Part shown: piece after piece, positions 24,541 to 36,080 of the stretch | How positions within the stretch are numbered: the first letter of the stretch is position 1 | Layout: each line of letters opens with the position of its first letter | Assembly (NCBI GenBank): GCA_020726505.1 | Contig: JAHLEZ010000012.1 | Coordinates: forward strand, 2,232,001 to 2,296,000 | Source of the DNA: Leptodontidium sp. MPI-SDFR-AT-0119 | Lineage: Eukaryota; Ascomycota; Leotiomycetes; Helotiales; Leptodontidiaceae | DNA length: 64,000 bases | Reading direction: 5' to 3' | Program-made: the position numbers and the translations under genes | The notes under the pieces: generated by a model | Database searches by the model: none | The model's input: only the letters and a program-made list of their open reading frames with translations | Told to the model about the DNA's origin: nothing

Positions 24541-24838
24541 ATGGCATTCTCACGCCTCATCAAAAACCTCACCGACGCCTTCGGGCGTACGAGGAAACAG
24601 CAAAATACGCAACCACAGCCAATCCCCGTACCAAAACGAAACGAGCCCCCGAAATAGGACCCAGAAATGTATAAAGGATTCGAAAAAGTGGTCCAACAGC
24701 GGAAAGAAATTCAAGCCTCAGAGAAGTATCTACACGAAGAACTGCCCTTCTTGCCGCTTGCCAAGGTCATTCCATCGATGACAAGAGCTGGCATAAACCA
24801 ACGTGCCGACTCTACAGGCCCAGAAAAAACTAAAAGCC
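24541..24838 (+). pseudogene. Broken fourth Rcat mini-gene
   Basis: An ATG at 24541 opens MAFSRLIKNLTDAFG and stops at TAG 24655-24657. The same frame then continues with DPEMYKGFEK and QQRKEIQASEKYLHEE, resembling the helix just before the zinc domain in the other copies. The first zinc-ligand pair (NCPSC, at 24743-24754) is found only after a shift of reading frame. A WHKPTC-like end lies soon after in yet another frame, and the central catalytic part is missing. One in-frame stop, frameshifts and a deletion indicate a decayed paralog. The sequence is described as found and was not reconstructed. Confidence 0.55.
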
Positions 24839-25284
24839 AATTAAATTACAGACCGTCTCCTGTTGGGCTACTCCGGCCAATTATCAAGAAATCTTATATG
24901 GAGGAATGATGCGTTCACGAGAGAGGTGTTGGAAGCGCATGATTTCCAGCAATTTCAGGTTATGGGGCCGGCAATACAGAGGCATGATTCTTGGAGCGCA
25001 GGTCACGATGAGGATTACACTTTGTCTAGGGTTATTTCTGTTTTAGGCGGTTTAGAGACGTGAAGAGACGTCAGCAGGCTAGAAATTTACAAGGGGGGGC
25101 CGATTCACACACCAAGTCTGGTTTCTCGCTAAAATAACATCCACAGAGTACTTGCTAGATAAACCACTCTGAAGGAGGAATATTAGCTGCAATATTATTA
25201 TCCCGCACCAATAAATCTCATTTTACTCTCTTGCAAACTTCACTTTTCCACCTCGCCGCACCTACATCACCAGAATCCATCACG
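24839..25284. other. Spacer before Rcat copy 2
   Basis: This 446-base gap probably contains the promoter of the gene at 25285. Short open frames extend from the pseudogene but have no recognisable content. Confidence 0.4.
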
Positions 25285-25765
25285 ATGCCATTCTGCAACC
25301 CATTCTCCCACTGCTTCCGAGGTAGCAAAAAAGAGCCTGAAGTTCTGACCGAATCAGAGAAGCTCCTCGCAGGTCCAGCACTTTCTAAGGAGGACAAGAA
25401 AACTGCAGCCAGACTCGAGAAGGAAGAAGCGGCATCCCAAGCCTACATTTCCCGGCACGTCAAGCGATGCCCTCATTGCAATGTGGGGATCCAGAGATAT
25501 GGAGGGTGTAGCAAACAATTCTGTGAGTACCCTATTCCTTTATTTTTTTTTAAAAAAAAATATATACATTTACTTAACTTTGTAAATTTTTGGAATGCAA
25601 AATTCTTACCGTATCATGATCGATAATTTCTAACTTCAGACAGGCATTTGTGGAAAGATCTTCTGCTACAACTGCATCAATCCATGGACAGAACACGCAA
25701 CCACTTGCGACATGCACCCGCAATACTATATCGATCTCAAAAGAAACGGAGAGAAGCTAAAATGA
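25285..25765 (+). CDS. Small protein with a lone RING2/Rcat-type zinc domain, copy 2, 119 aa
   Basis: Exons 25285-25522 and 25644-25765 (360 nt). The protein starts MPFCNPFSHCFRGSKKEPE. It has a Lys/Glu-rich helix (KEDKKTAARLEKEEAASQ) and then the zinc domain: RCPHCNVGIQRYGGC, SKQFCICGKIFCYNCINPW and TEHATTC. The intron again splits the Cys codon (T|GC) following QF. Of two nearby AG acceptors, only the one before 25644 restores the CICGKIFC motif. All eight ligand positions and the candidate catalytic Cys (GGC) are present, while RING1 and IBR are absent. The cysteine-containing N-terminus (FCNPFSHCF) could be an acylation site, but that is speculative. Same orientation and family as the genes at 23659 and 26075. 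Confidence 0.72.
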
Positions 25766-26074
25766 ACAATAAATTCATTAAGGCGTCAGAATCTGACGTC
25801 GAGTCTCTTGCGTCTAATTGGAATTAGGGAAGTCTGGCCCGCGGCTATGGTGTTCGAGGAGAGGTAGACCGGCTTCTAGCTTAGCTTAGCTTGGGTTCTA
25901 GTTTACCAGCTTTCAACAGGCACGACCCACAACCTGTCGTTCACATGACAATTCCGTAGCCATGAGCTCATAGGACTCACAGTGGTAAATAATATTCCTC
26001 CTCTCACACCTCCTAGCCCTTAATTATCTCAAATTCGTGACATAACCGCATGATACCCATCTCAAACCGCCAAT
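25766..26074. other. Spacer between Rcat copies 2 and 3
   Basis: These 309 bases contain nothing recognisable beyond the expected terminator and promoter. A short AGCTTAGCTTAGCTT run lies near 25877. Confidence 0.4.
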
Positions 26075-26742
26075 ATGACTTTCATGCCCTGCTTCTCACT
26101 TCTCAAGATCTTCCGCTCCATGCGTCCAGTTCCAACTCCAGAACTGGGAGCACCTGGATTACCAACTCAATTACCACTTGAATCGGCCCCTGAGCCACCA
26201 CCTCATTATCCAGCGGAAAATCCATCTCAAGATTCGGTCCTCGAAGACCCTCCGCCAGAATACACACCCCTCCCTGTCAACAACCCCATCGAATCTCCCG
26301 ATCAATTACAAGAACGAAGGATCCGCCAGAGAGGAGAAGAATTAGCATCAGAGCTCTACATCAAGAGAAACACGAAGACGTGTCCAAGATGCTTATGGGC
26401 TATGGAAAAAACAGAGGGATGTAACCATATGACTTGTAAGTGGTCGATGTGAAGTCACCTTGTGATCAAAAATTCCAGGATCATCAGATTCATATGATTG
26501 GCACTGATGGAAGCTCAAAAGGTCACTGCGGCCACTCCTTCTGCTGGCTCTGCCTCGCCACATGGGAACAAACCCTCTACCAAGACTTCCATCTCCCAAC
26601 CTGCACGCTTTTCACACGAGACCAAGCCGGCACCGTTTTCCAATTCACCGGACGGTTGTTCCCTGACTTTGTAAATGGTAGTTCAAGCAGGAACACTGTG
26701 TCTCATCAAGGAGGTGGTACAGTAGGTGTGAGGAGTAGCTAG
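26075..26742 (+). CDS. Lone Rcat-type zinc protein with two PPxY motifs, copy 3, 193 aa
   Basis: Exons 26075-26435 and 26522-26742 (582 nt). After MTFMPCFSLLKIFR comes a proline-rich region with PPHY at residues 42-45 and PPEY at 60-63. Both fit the PPxY consensus bound by WW domains. A charged helix (QERRIRQRGEELASELYIKR) leads into the zinc domain: TCPRCLWAMEKTEGCNHMTC, then HCGHSFCWLC, LATWEQ and HLPTC. GCNHMTC matches the Rcat catalytic loop of Ariadne/Parkin-type RBR ligases closely. The intron splits the ligand Cys codon T|GT after MT, as in copies 1 and 2. RING1 and IBR are missing. A roughly 60-residue tail follows the domain. Partnership with a WW-domain ligase such as Rsp5 is an inference from the motifs alone. 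Confidence 0.75.
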
Positions 26743-27305
26743 ATAGAGACGATGGAACAAACGCTTTGAGAGAGGAGACTCTGGGGAGGGAGACGCGAGA
26801 GGAGAGATAATGAGGATTAAGCGAGCTGAGGTGATTATGGCCTTGGACGCTGGTGTCGGTGGTAGACATGATATGCGGAGGAGCCAGATCGAAGCGATGG
26901 AATAAAGGTTTTAAGAGAGGAGAGAGGCGACGAAGGTTAGAGAACAGGAAGAGGAAAGGTTAAAGATTGAGAGGGCTGAGAGGATTATGGGAATGGGGAG
27001 ATGAAGGATTATTGAATGTAAATGTGGATACGTGTAGAATAACCGCTCTTTAGAATTCATGTCGCGTCGCGGATGGTCAATTTGAGAACGAAGATGACGG
27101 CGGGGAGAAATTGGCTGAGCAGTGGTGTACTGAAATAGGACTCGAAATGGTCTACTTAATTCAAAAACTCGAATACAGGGTTAATGGACTATTTATCGAG
27201 AGAACTCACTATTGGTAGGTATGGCAGCCCCGAGCCTGCTTCGTGAATAACAAGTGTCGCCAATGATGGAAGATGAAATGTTGACATTCAAGTCGCCTCG
27301 CTTCA
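26743..27305. repeat. Imperfect tandem duplication downstream of Rcat copy 3
   Basis: A purine-rich segment at about 26740-26850 (containing CGATGGAACAAACG, GAGAGAGGAGA and GAGGTGATTATGG) recurs imperfectly at about 26887-26990 (CGATGGAATAAAGG, GAGAGGAGAGAGG, GAGAGGATTATGG). The two units are about 150 bases apart. The remainder up to 27305 is ordinary flank of the retrotransposon insertion, ending in the left CATCT duplication at 27306-27310. Confidence 0.5.
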
Positions 27306-27310
27306 CATCT

Positions 27311-27489
27311 TGTAATGGCACGTGCCCTAGCGCTTACTCCCTATATATATGCGTGCAGAGTGGGGAAGAGATAACCTTCCCTCCTTAGCAATTAGCTTCT
27401 GTATTATACAGCATCACCAGCTATTATTCAGTGCCTCTCTAGTTATTTTATTGTGTCAAAGTCACCTTAGCGTGTTAGTGATTATTACA
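27311..27489 (+). repeat. 5' LTR of element A
   Basis: 179 bp, TGTAATGGCACGTGCC to GTGATTATTACA. It contains CTCCCTATATATATGCG, probably the core promoter. Differences from the 3' copy are mostly C/T and G/A transitions. Confidence 0.9.
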
Positions 27490-27539
27490 TTCTAATTACT
27501 TTTCTCTTACCGCTAACCTGACTGTTATACGATAGTTCA

Positions 27540-28790
27540 AGCTAGAGAACCCTTATCCGCGGCGCCTAGTGGCCCTAGATTATAGGCAACCCCTCTTATA
27601 AACTAGAGAAGGTCTAAAGATACGCCAGCTACTAATCTACAAGCGATACAAGAGTAAATTAAGACCCTTAAGGAGAAGAACGATGCCCTCGACAGCCTTG
27701 TTATCGAATATCGCCGGATGTACGGCGATGACTTTAACTAATACCCCCCGAATATGAGAGAAAGGGCACAGCGACTCTAGTAAATGAGGCCTAAAGGCAG
27801 TGTAAATACTACAGAAGATCGCCTACTAGTCGCTAAAGAGTCTCAGGCTCCCTGCTAAAATAAGGGGAAATATATAATACTATTAGAATATAAAAGAAAG
27901 AATTAGCAAGAGTTAACGAAATATTTATAAGCCTATAATCGTGTCTTTAATTACGATAGTAAAGGGTTCCTTATTGACATAGTCAAGATTAAGTAAGTAG
28001 CGACATTACTTTATAAAGAACCGGCGAATGCCTAGGAAAAGTTCAGGAAGTATAATCTTAATACCCTTAACACAATAACTTAAGAGTCTTATAAGGAGTT
28101 TCTGGCAAACCTCCAGTTACTCCCTGTCTCGAGACAAGTAGCTAACTCTCACGCTTATAAGATAGCTCGACAAAGACTTAGTTAACTTATCCTCGAATTT
28201 ATTAACTATCTCGAGGGAAAGGAAGAATAACTTGAGCTCTTTACTTAACGTTAATTACGAGATATCCTCTTTAATAAGATTCGACTAGAGATTCGCTAGA
28301 GAATCGTTAAGAATAAGTAAGTTAATAAATTATAAACAAGGGAAGATATTATTTTAGTAGTAGCCTTTTAAGAGGTATATACTTTACTTAAGGGAAATAG
28401 TAGTAACAAGAGACTTAAGGAGCTAGAAGATAAGAAAAGAGAGTCTTCCTAAAAAGCCTTGCGAAAGACTAGCGATAGGCAAGAGAGTCCCCGCCTTAAT
28501 TAATCTAGATCAGGAAGAGGTAACCTTAATAAGACCTTAATGCGAGGGAAATACTAAGGGTTTAATAAGTCAAAGACTTAATACTTTAAGTGTTAAAAGC
28601 TTAGTTATTACGTTAATAAATGCCCTAAGGCAAATAGCAAAGGCTTACTAGACAAGAACTAGAAGAACGCCTGACTCGCGGCTACGTTTACGTCTCTCTT
28701 AAGATCGTTAAGTAAGAGAATAGAAATTTAACTAAAGATATTAGCGAGTAGAGAGTAAAAGAGCCTTATTGCCCTTATTAATAGTAAGGC
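27540..28790 (+). pseudogene. Decayed gag of element A with zinc-knuckle remnant
   Basis: The plus-strand frame carries recognisable gag-like text interrupted by many TAG/TAA codons, for example IKTLKEKNDALDSLVIEYRR near 27660-27720. The zinc knuckle at 28582-28623 has the CX2CX4HX4C spacing, but the first Cys and the His both read Tyr (TAC and TAT). These are the single G-to-A and C-to-T changes that RIP makes. Confidence 0.7.
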
Positions 28791-28799
28791 AGAAGATAA

Positions 28800-31700
28800 T
28801 TTTGTCTTAAGACTAATAGTAAAAGAGTGCGATTTATAACTTACTAGTGAAGGGCCGAAGACATTTTAGATATTACTTAGGAACGAAGGTATTATTCACA
28901 GTACCCGCGCTCGCCTAAGTAGAGATTATTAATACTCTTAGATAAACTAAGCTAGATACGCTCCGGCTAAGGGTCATTAATATACTGGGCATTAATTTGA
29001 TTCTAAGGTAGCCTTAATTAAAAAATGTTAATCCTTAAATTAGTTTTAAAATAAAACAGTAGAGGTACTTATATTAACTAAATAATACTTGTGATCTTAA
29101 TATTATAGAGTCGTATGAATTCTCTTAACTTATTTAGAAGAAAGAGTCCCCTATATATACTATAATACTTAACTTAAATATGTCACGTTTATTAGATACT
29201 AATAATATATTTATTATCTCTTAAGAGTACCGTAAGTTTAAAGACGTTTTCTTAAAGGAAAAGGGGAATTAATTACTCCCTTTAAAGAGTCGGCAGTATA
29301 TTATTAACTTGGAGCTAAATACAAGACTATTATACTCCCTTATTTATAACCTCTCTAAAATAAAGCTAGAGGTTCTTTAGGAATACCTTAAGTCCTTCGA
29401 AGTAAAAGGATAGATACGAAAAAGTAGGAGCCTAACTAACGCCTCGATTCTCTTCGTGCTAAAGAAAGATAGTAACCTCTAACTATATATTGACTATTAA
29501 GCTTTAAATAAGATTATAGTCAAGGACTAGTACCCCTTACCTTTAATTAGTAAAACGCTAAATAGACTCTAAGATAAAAAGGTCTTTATTAACTTAGACT
29601 TGCGGAATATATATTACTGTATTAGAATTAAGGCGGGAGATAAGTGGAAGACTACTTTTCGTACTTAATATAGGCACTACGAATATCAAGTTATACTATT
29701 TGGGCTATTTAATATACTAGCGACGTTCTAAGTATATATTAACGACGCGCTAGCGGGACTTATAGACGTTATTTATGTCGTTTACTTTAATAATATCCTT
29801 ATATACTCGGTAGACCCAACTTAGTATATAGACTATATCTGCTAAGTCCTCGAAAGGTTACGACAGGCAAATCTCTTCGTTAAGCTATCAAAATACTTAT
29901 TTAGTACTAAGAGTGTAAAGTTCTTAAGTTATATTATATCCCCTACTAGGGTATCAATAGAGTAAAGCCGGGTAGACACTATTAAGAAATAGCTAGAGCC
30001 TGAGAGTGTTAGAGACGTTTAAGTCTTTATTAAGTTCGTTAACTTTTACTAGCGCTTTATTATAAGTTTCTCGGCGATTGCCTAGCTATTAATAAGTTTA
30101 ATAAGAGGTAAGAAGAAAAGGCAACTTGCCCTTACCTTTTACTAAGGAACTGCTAAGTAGGAGGCTTTTGACGTATTAAAGGATATATTTATATTAGCCC
30201 CTTTTTTTATATACTTTGACTTATAGAAGCATATAAGGCTAGAGGTAGACGCCTTTAGGTTTGTACTTGCGGGGATTTTATCTTAGCCTAAAGATTGGCC
30301 GGCGAGTAGCTAGACAAAGTTTATTTAGTACTTAATTATATTTTTTAGTAAGAAGTTAGAAAGTATAAAGTTAAATTATAAGGTTCACAATTATGAGCTT
30401 CTTATAATTATTAAATACTTTATTTATTAGAGGCACTACTTAGAAAGTAATATAGCCCTTATTAAAGTATTATTAAATTATAATAATCTTTATTATTTTA
30501 TAAGTACTACGGTATTAAGCCGGCGGCAGGCTAGATGGGCCTTAAAGTTGTCTAAGTATGACTTCGTGATAATCTATAAGCCAAGGAAAAAGAACCCGGT
30601 AGATAAACTTTCGCGTAAGCTCGATTATAAGCCGGCGAAAAATGAAGAGAATATTATACTCCTTATTTTATAAAATAAACTACGAAGTGTAATTTAGAAT
30701 AAGTTAATCCGCGTCCTTAATATAGTTAGTAATATAACGACAAGTATCCGGCGAGGGAGCGATAATATATCGTGCCGGTTGACTTAAGTTTCTTAACTTA
30801 CTAGCGACAGCTTAATATACGAGCTATTAACTGAGGCTATAATAGCGACTTCTACGCCTAACTAGTAGTATATACTTATGTAGTTTAGAAGTTTACAGAA
30901 CTTTAGTTAGGGTTTAGACAACTTCTTACGAAACGCTAGAGAGAGGTGTGACGCTAGTTAGTATAATTATAAATATATTATATTACGGTTTTTTATAATA
31001 GAGGTTATAAAAGCCGAAACAGCAAATATTATATTAAAATCACTTCTTTTATTATTCCTAGAGTTATAGTAAAGGGACGCCTTAGTTATAAAAAAGCGTG
31101 CTCGATTATAAGATGCCGGGGATGTAAATTAAAGTGTTAACAGCGACGGACTACTGAGATACTAGCGAATAGCTTACGTTTTATAAGACTTTACTATTTG
31201 TGCCGAAATTATAAAGATTTGTTATAATAATTTAACTATAGGTTATTTTAGTTATAATAAGATACTAAAGCTTGTTTAGCGGAAGTATTATTAGCTTAAT
31301 ATGTCTAGTAACGTTAAAGTATACGTTAAGAGTTATAATATTTATTAAAGGACAAAGGCGAGGCGTATAAAGAAAGCTGGCGAAATGTAAGCTCTTAGCT
31401 AGCTAAGTAAGCTATTTAAGTCAATCTTAATAGACTTTATTATAAATTTAGTACCTTATAAGAGTAGTACTATTAGTAAAGTCGCCGACTATTTACTAGT
31501 AATTGTCAATAAATACACTAAAGATATTAAGTATATCCCTTGCTTAAAAACTATTAACGCTTTATAATTAGCTTGTCTTTTCATTGATTACTAGTTTAAG
31601 GACTATAGGTTACTAGTATTAATTATCACAGACAGAGGCTCTGTGTTTGCCTCGAGGTTTTAGAAAGAGCTTTATTTCCACCTCTAGATAATAAGAGGTC

Positions 31701-32520
31701 TTTCGACGGCGTTTTACTTGTAAATAGATAATTAAACCGAACGGTAAAATTAGGCCTTAGAAGTATAATTAAGGTGTTACGTTTATTACTTATAAGACGA
31801 TTAAGTAAATCTCTTACTTTTAATAAAGTTCATATATATAAATACTTATTACAAGTTAATTAAGATATCTTTAAATAAGGTTAAGTACGGTATATTATTA
31901 AACTCTCGTTAGGGTATTAAGGACGATCTTATAAGAGGGGAGATATTAATTACTAAAGAACGAGTAAAAGAAGTTATTAAGAAATACTAAGAGCTAGAAA
32001 ATAACTAGCGAAGGACTAAAAAGAACTAAGCGAAGTGATATAATAAGAACTACCGCCTTATAGAGTTTAAGGTCGAATAATAGGTTTTACTTTCAGCAAA
32101 GAATATTAAGACGGTTTATTTTAATAAGAAACTAAACTACTAATTCCTAGGACTATTTAAGATCACTAAACGGATTAGAAAGTAAGTGTATAAGTTAGAG
32201 TTACCTCTTAAGTATAATAGACTATACAATGTCTTTTATATATCCTTACTAGAGTTATACTAATAAAGGCCCAGCGAATCGCTAGAGGTAGTCTAACTTG
32301 ACCTCGTGGACAGAAAAGAGATATAATTAGTCGAGACCCTCTTAGACCGACGAGTGAGACGAGGAGAAGAGTAATACCTTGTCAAGTAGAAAGAACTAAG
32401 ACTAGCGTATAATTCTTGGGAACTAAAGAAAAACCTTATAAACCTCTAAAGAGAGATTAATGCGCTAAAGGCGTAGAACGCCACCGAAAGGGCGGCGAAG
32501 CGTCAGCGAAGGGGATAATT
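28800..32520 (+). pseudogene. Decayed pol of element A: protease, RT, RNase H, integrase, chromodomain
   Basis: RT motifs are readable at 29160-30100: [32 protein letters not shown], and VVYFNNILIYS at about 29777-29809, where the usual catalytic Asp-Asp pair reads Asn-Asn. RNase H and the connection region follow (ALKLSKYDFVIIYKPRKKNP near 30540-30600). Integrase text with a DRGSVFAS-type motif lies near 31630-31660. A C-terminal chromodomain at about 32330-32450 shows LLDRRVRRGEE, YLVK and AYNSWE. The order RT, RNase H, integrase, chromodomain defines a Ty3/gypsy chromovirus. Dozens of in-frame stops make it non-functional. Confidence 0.85.
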
Positions 32521-32662
32521 AAGGCTCTTTATTTCCCTTTATAAGGTCCTTAAGACAGGAGTCTGACTACTCTTTAGACTTTCGTTAACTAATCGTTAGA
32601 TAAGATACGATATTATATACCTTCTTACTTTTTCCCACGAGATTTTATAATTATAGGCGTAT

Positions 32663-32947
32663 TGTGGTGGGGAAGGCTCTGGTAGCTCCTTTGTCACCTG
32701 ACTGGATAAGCTCTTTCTATATAAAAGGGTTCATCACTTGAAAACAACTTAATAACTAAGAACTTTTTATAAATATTATCTAATATACTTTTTTTCTCCT
32801 CCCCTCCCTCGACTTGTTATACTCTTTAGATATGTATTATCTTTAGATTTGATTAATCCGCGATTTCTTATACTTAGAGTCTCCCCTTATACCTTACTAT
32901 ATGTTACTCTCTTATTGTGTGGTTTATTAGGCTTTTTCCCTCTTATA
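32663..32947 (+). repeat. 5' LTR of element B
   Basis: 285 bp starting TGTGGTGGGGAAGGCTC. It contains TCTATATAAAAGGG (TATA box) and a pyrimidine-rich CTCCTCCCCTCCCTCG stretch. The end reads CCCTCTTATA, the transition-altered form of CCCTCCCACA at the 3' LTR end. Confidence 0.9.
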
Positions 32948-33787
32948 TATTTTTAGTGACTGACGTAGGGAGTGAGTTTAGTACGAGGAAATAGAACTAA
33001 GTAAGTTATGCGGAAAGGGCCCTTTATACTAATCACAAGCGTTTAGGGAGAATTAAGAAACGACAACTGTTTAAACTAAGGGACTTATTTAGTTAGTAAC
33101 TCCTCAGCCTTCGAAAGCAAAAATAGTAGATATAGAGGCACAAGTATACGATAGAGAGAGTAGAGAGACACGAGGGAAGTAAGTGAACTTTTATAATACG
33201 TGGGGACACTTAAAGTACTAGAAAATCTCTTCTCTCTTAGCTCGAGGCTCTGTGCCTGCCATTTTAAAGACTTATGCTTTATTATTTCATAATACTTCCC
33301 ACAGTAATACGAGGCCCTATAATATTAAACCGCCAAAGCCTGATATTATGAGGTACTAAGATTACTGTGTGAGAAGTTAGTTAAAGTATTATAGGTCGTG
33401 CTTTTTAGTTCGTTAATTAAAGGCCGAAGTCTTACTTAGAGATTCGGCGGAAGTGTGTTTTAGGCTGGTCTAGAACTAGGCCTTAGTTATCTTTTTAGCG
33501 TTGTTTAATTTCTATTTACCCCCTGTTTATTAATTTGAACCCTTTGTAATTTCGGCGTATGGGGCCTAGGGCGTAAGCTAAGACTTCACTAGAAGAGCCT
33601 ATTGTTTGGCCCTTCGCTTAGAGAGGCGAGGCCCTGAATTCTTGTTTTTAGAGGGACGTTTCTTTACTTTCTTTATATAATAATATAACACTTATATATA
33701 TTAAATCTTTTGTTACTTTCATTACTTTCGATCAAACGACTATATATATTCTTTTAAAAACCTCAAATTACATTTAATTTACTAATA

Positions 33788-36080
33788 ATGTCTAGCTATA
33801 ATAGACTAAATAACGCTAATAATTAGAAGGGGGCTCCCTTTACTAACACCCCGGGACTTGTTACTAGAAGTAACTTTAAGACGATTGCAGGCGTTAGGCC
33901 TAGCGCTTCTTATAATTTAGGGACCTCTAATAGGGGTTTTACCCCTTATAATAATAACACTTTCTAAAGCTTATTAAATAGTAAGAAGGGGAAAGGGAAA
34001 GGCAAAAGGAAGGGGTCTAGTGATGCCGGACTAAGTAACTTAGCTCCCCCTGTTAATATCGCTAAACCTGCCGCTCTTAACTCGACCCCGGCTATTACTG
34101 TAAATGATCTTAAGAATATTAAGGTCCACGTCAGTTAGCCGATACTAATTCTTAAATCCCCGAATACTCTTATTTTCAACGACATTAACGTTAGTACTTA
34201 CTTCTGGACCCTTAACAAATACTTCGCAAGTTATATAATTACTAACGACCAAGAGAAGAAGGAATAAGTAGTTGACTATGTAACTCCTTCTTAAGCGTGG
34301 AATATTCGGAAGCTCTTTAGCTTTAAAACCGGAATATACGCTAGCCTTAAGAGGGAAGTGAAGTAAGACTATTAAGCCGACGACAGTGAGTATCGTTTGT
34401 ATACGAATACTTACTTAGACTTATTAGAGTAAGATTTTAAAGATACTTAAATTGACAGCTAACTTTCCCTAGATTAATGCCGGAAGTTCCTTAGGGCCTT
34501 TAGAGAAGTAACCCTGAACTGCGTCGACTGAGGCAATCTCACTAAAAAGTAAGCGTCGACTCGATTTATACTTGTACTCCCCTGAAGCCTTCGGAATAAG
34601 GCTATATAAGCTGCCTCTAAGAATAGAGAGTCGTTAAAAGACCTCAAGACGGATGCGTTCGACGACATTTATAGCGCTATTGAAGCCTAGCTCAATTCGG
34701 AACGAGACTTATATGTTATTATAGAGGAGTAAGGCATTATAAACTACTAATAGATATAAGTAAGTCGGCTTAATATCTTCGCTGAGACGTCTAATCACCG
34801 GGAGGAGAGGGTTTAGCTTGCGTCTATGGCTATATAGGGCCAGTCGACTCGAGCACTACTATCACAATACCCGAATTTCCTGGGTTATAAAGATAACGCC
34901 CTAAGTGAAGAGATTCGTAAGGCCTTTAAGAGACAGGACAGAGAAGCTATAGCTAACTTAGACCTTATGTTTCTTTTAACTTTATAAAAGATCGCTAGAG
35001 ACCCTAAGAGTATTATAAATAAAGACTTAGAGAACGTTTATAACGGTCTAAGGCATATGAAGATCCTTATAGTAGTAATTAAGAGAGCCACAAACGCCAG
35101 ATACACGGCTAAGATAAATATCTTACGATTTACTAAAGAGGCTTAAGAGGTAGCTAGCGTTAGTTATAGGATTAGCTATCTTAACTCTATTACTTATAAC
35201 AAGAAGGTAAGAGATAATTATAAGTGCCGGTGGTATATGAATCGTTAGGAGCCCAGGATAAGACCTTAAGTACGACATGAGTTTATGAATTAATGTTTTA
35301 ATTATAAGAAGTTTATAAGTCTTAAGGTAATTTATGAAGTAGAGGATAATGGCTACATTTATATAGGACCTTAGGAAGAAGGGAAAAAGTTGTACCTCGT
35401 ATAGTTTCTTACTAATAGGAGACTTAGACGAGAGTATATCCTCTCTTGTGTATTAAATAGTTAATACTCTCTTGATCTCGAATATAGAATATAGGCGGTT
35501 AAAGAGTTACTAGTATCGTAGTTAGAAGCGGCGCTTATAAGAGAGAAGGGAGTAACTTCTGCAATTAATTGTATCGAATTCATTAATGAGCCTATTGACG
35601 CCGGCGAGTCTATTATCTTATAGTAGTAGGACTATTCTGAAGAGTAAATCGTCCAAGTCTAAGCTCTCTTGTCTAATACGAAGGACAGCTCTAATTCCGA
35701 GGCAATAGTTGCCCCTATCGAGACTAGAGCCCGAAAGAAGGCCCTAGCATTTGAGCTATATAAGGGATCCGACAAGTTATAAGACAAAATCAAAGCTTAG
35801 GCCTTATATGGCAAACTGAAGGTTCCTTTAGATGTTAGAGACGTTGTGTAGTTTACTAAAGTCATGGATGTGGATAGTCCTAAAGAAGTAAGGAAGACCC
35901 CTTAGTAGATCTTAGCTAGGAATAAGTCTAAGATCTCTGATATAGTCTCTAAACTTGTTATATTAATTATATCTAGGGTATTAGCTCGGAATACTATAAC
36001 TAGCTCTTCGGCGAAGAGGCGTACCGCGAAGCCTAAACTAACTGTAGTCCCCTTTAAAATCCTTAGACTTATTACGTGAT
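33788..36080 (+). pseudogene. Decayed gag-like ORF of element B
   Basis: From an ATG at 33788 (MSSYNRLNNANN) a single frame runs for more than 2 kb with scattered TAG/TAA codons. Examples are KGKGKGKRKGSSDAG, NIKVHVS and, late, TRARKKALAFELYKGS. The length and basic, low-complexity start fit a gag polyprotein. I recognised no zinc knuckle. Confidence 0.6.
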
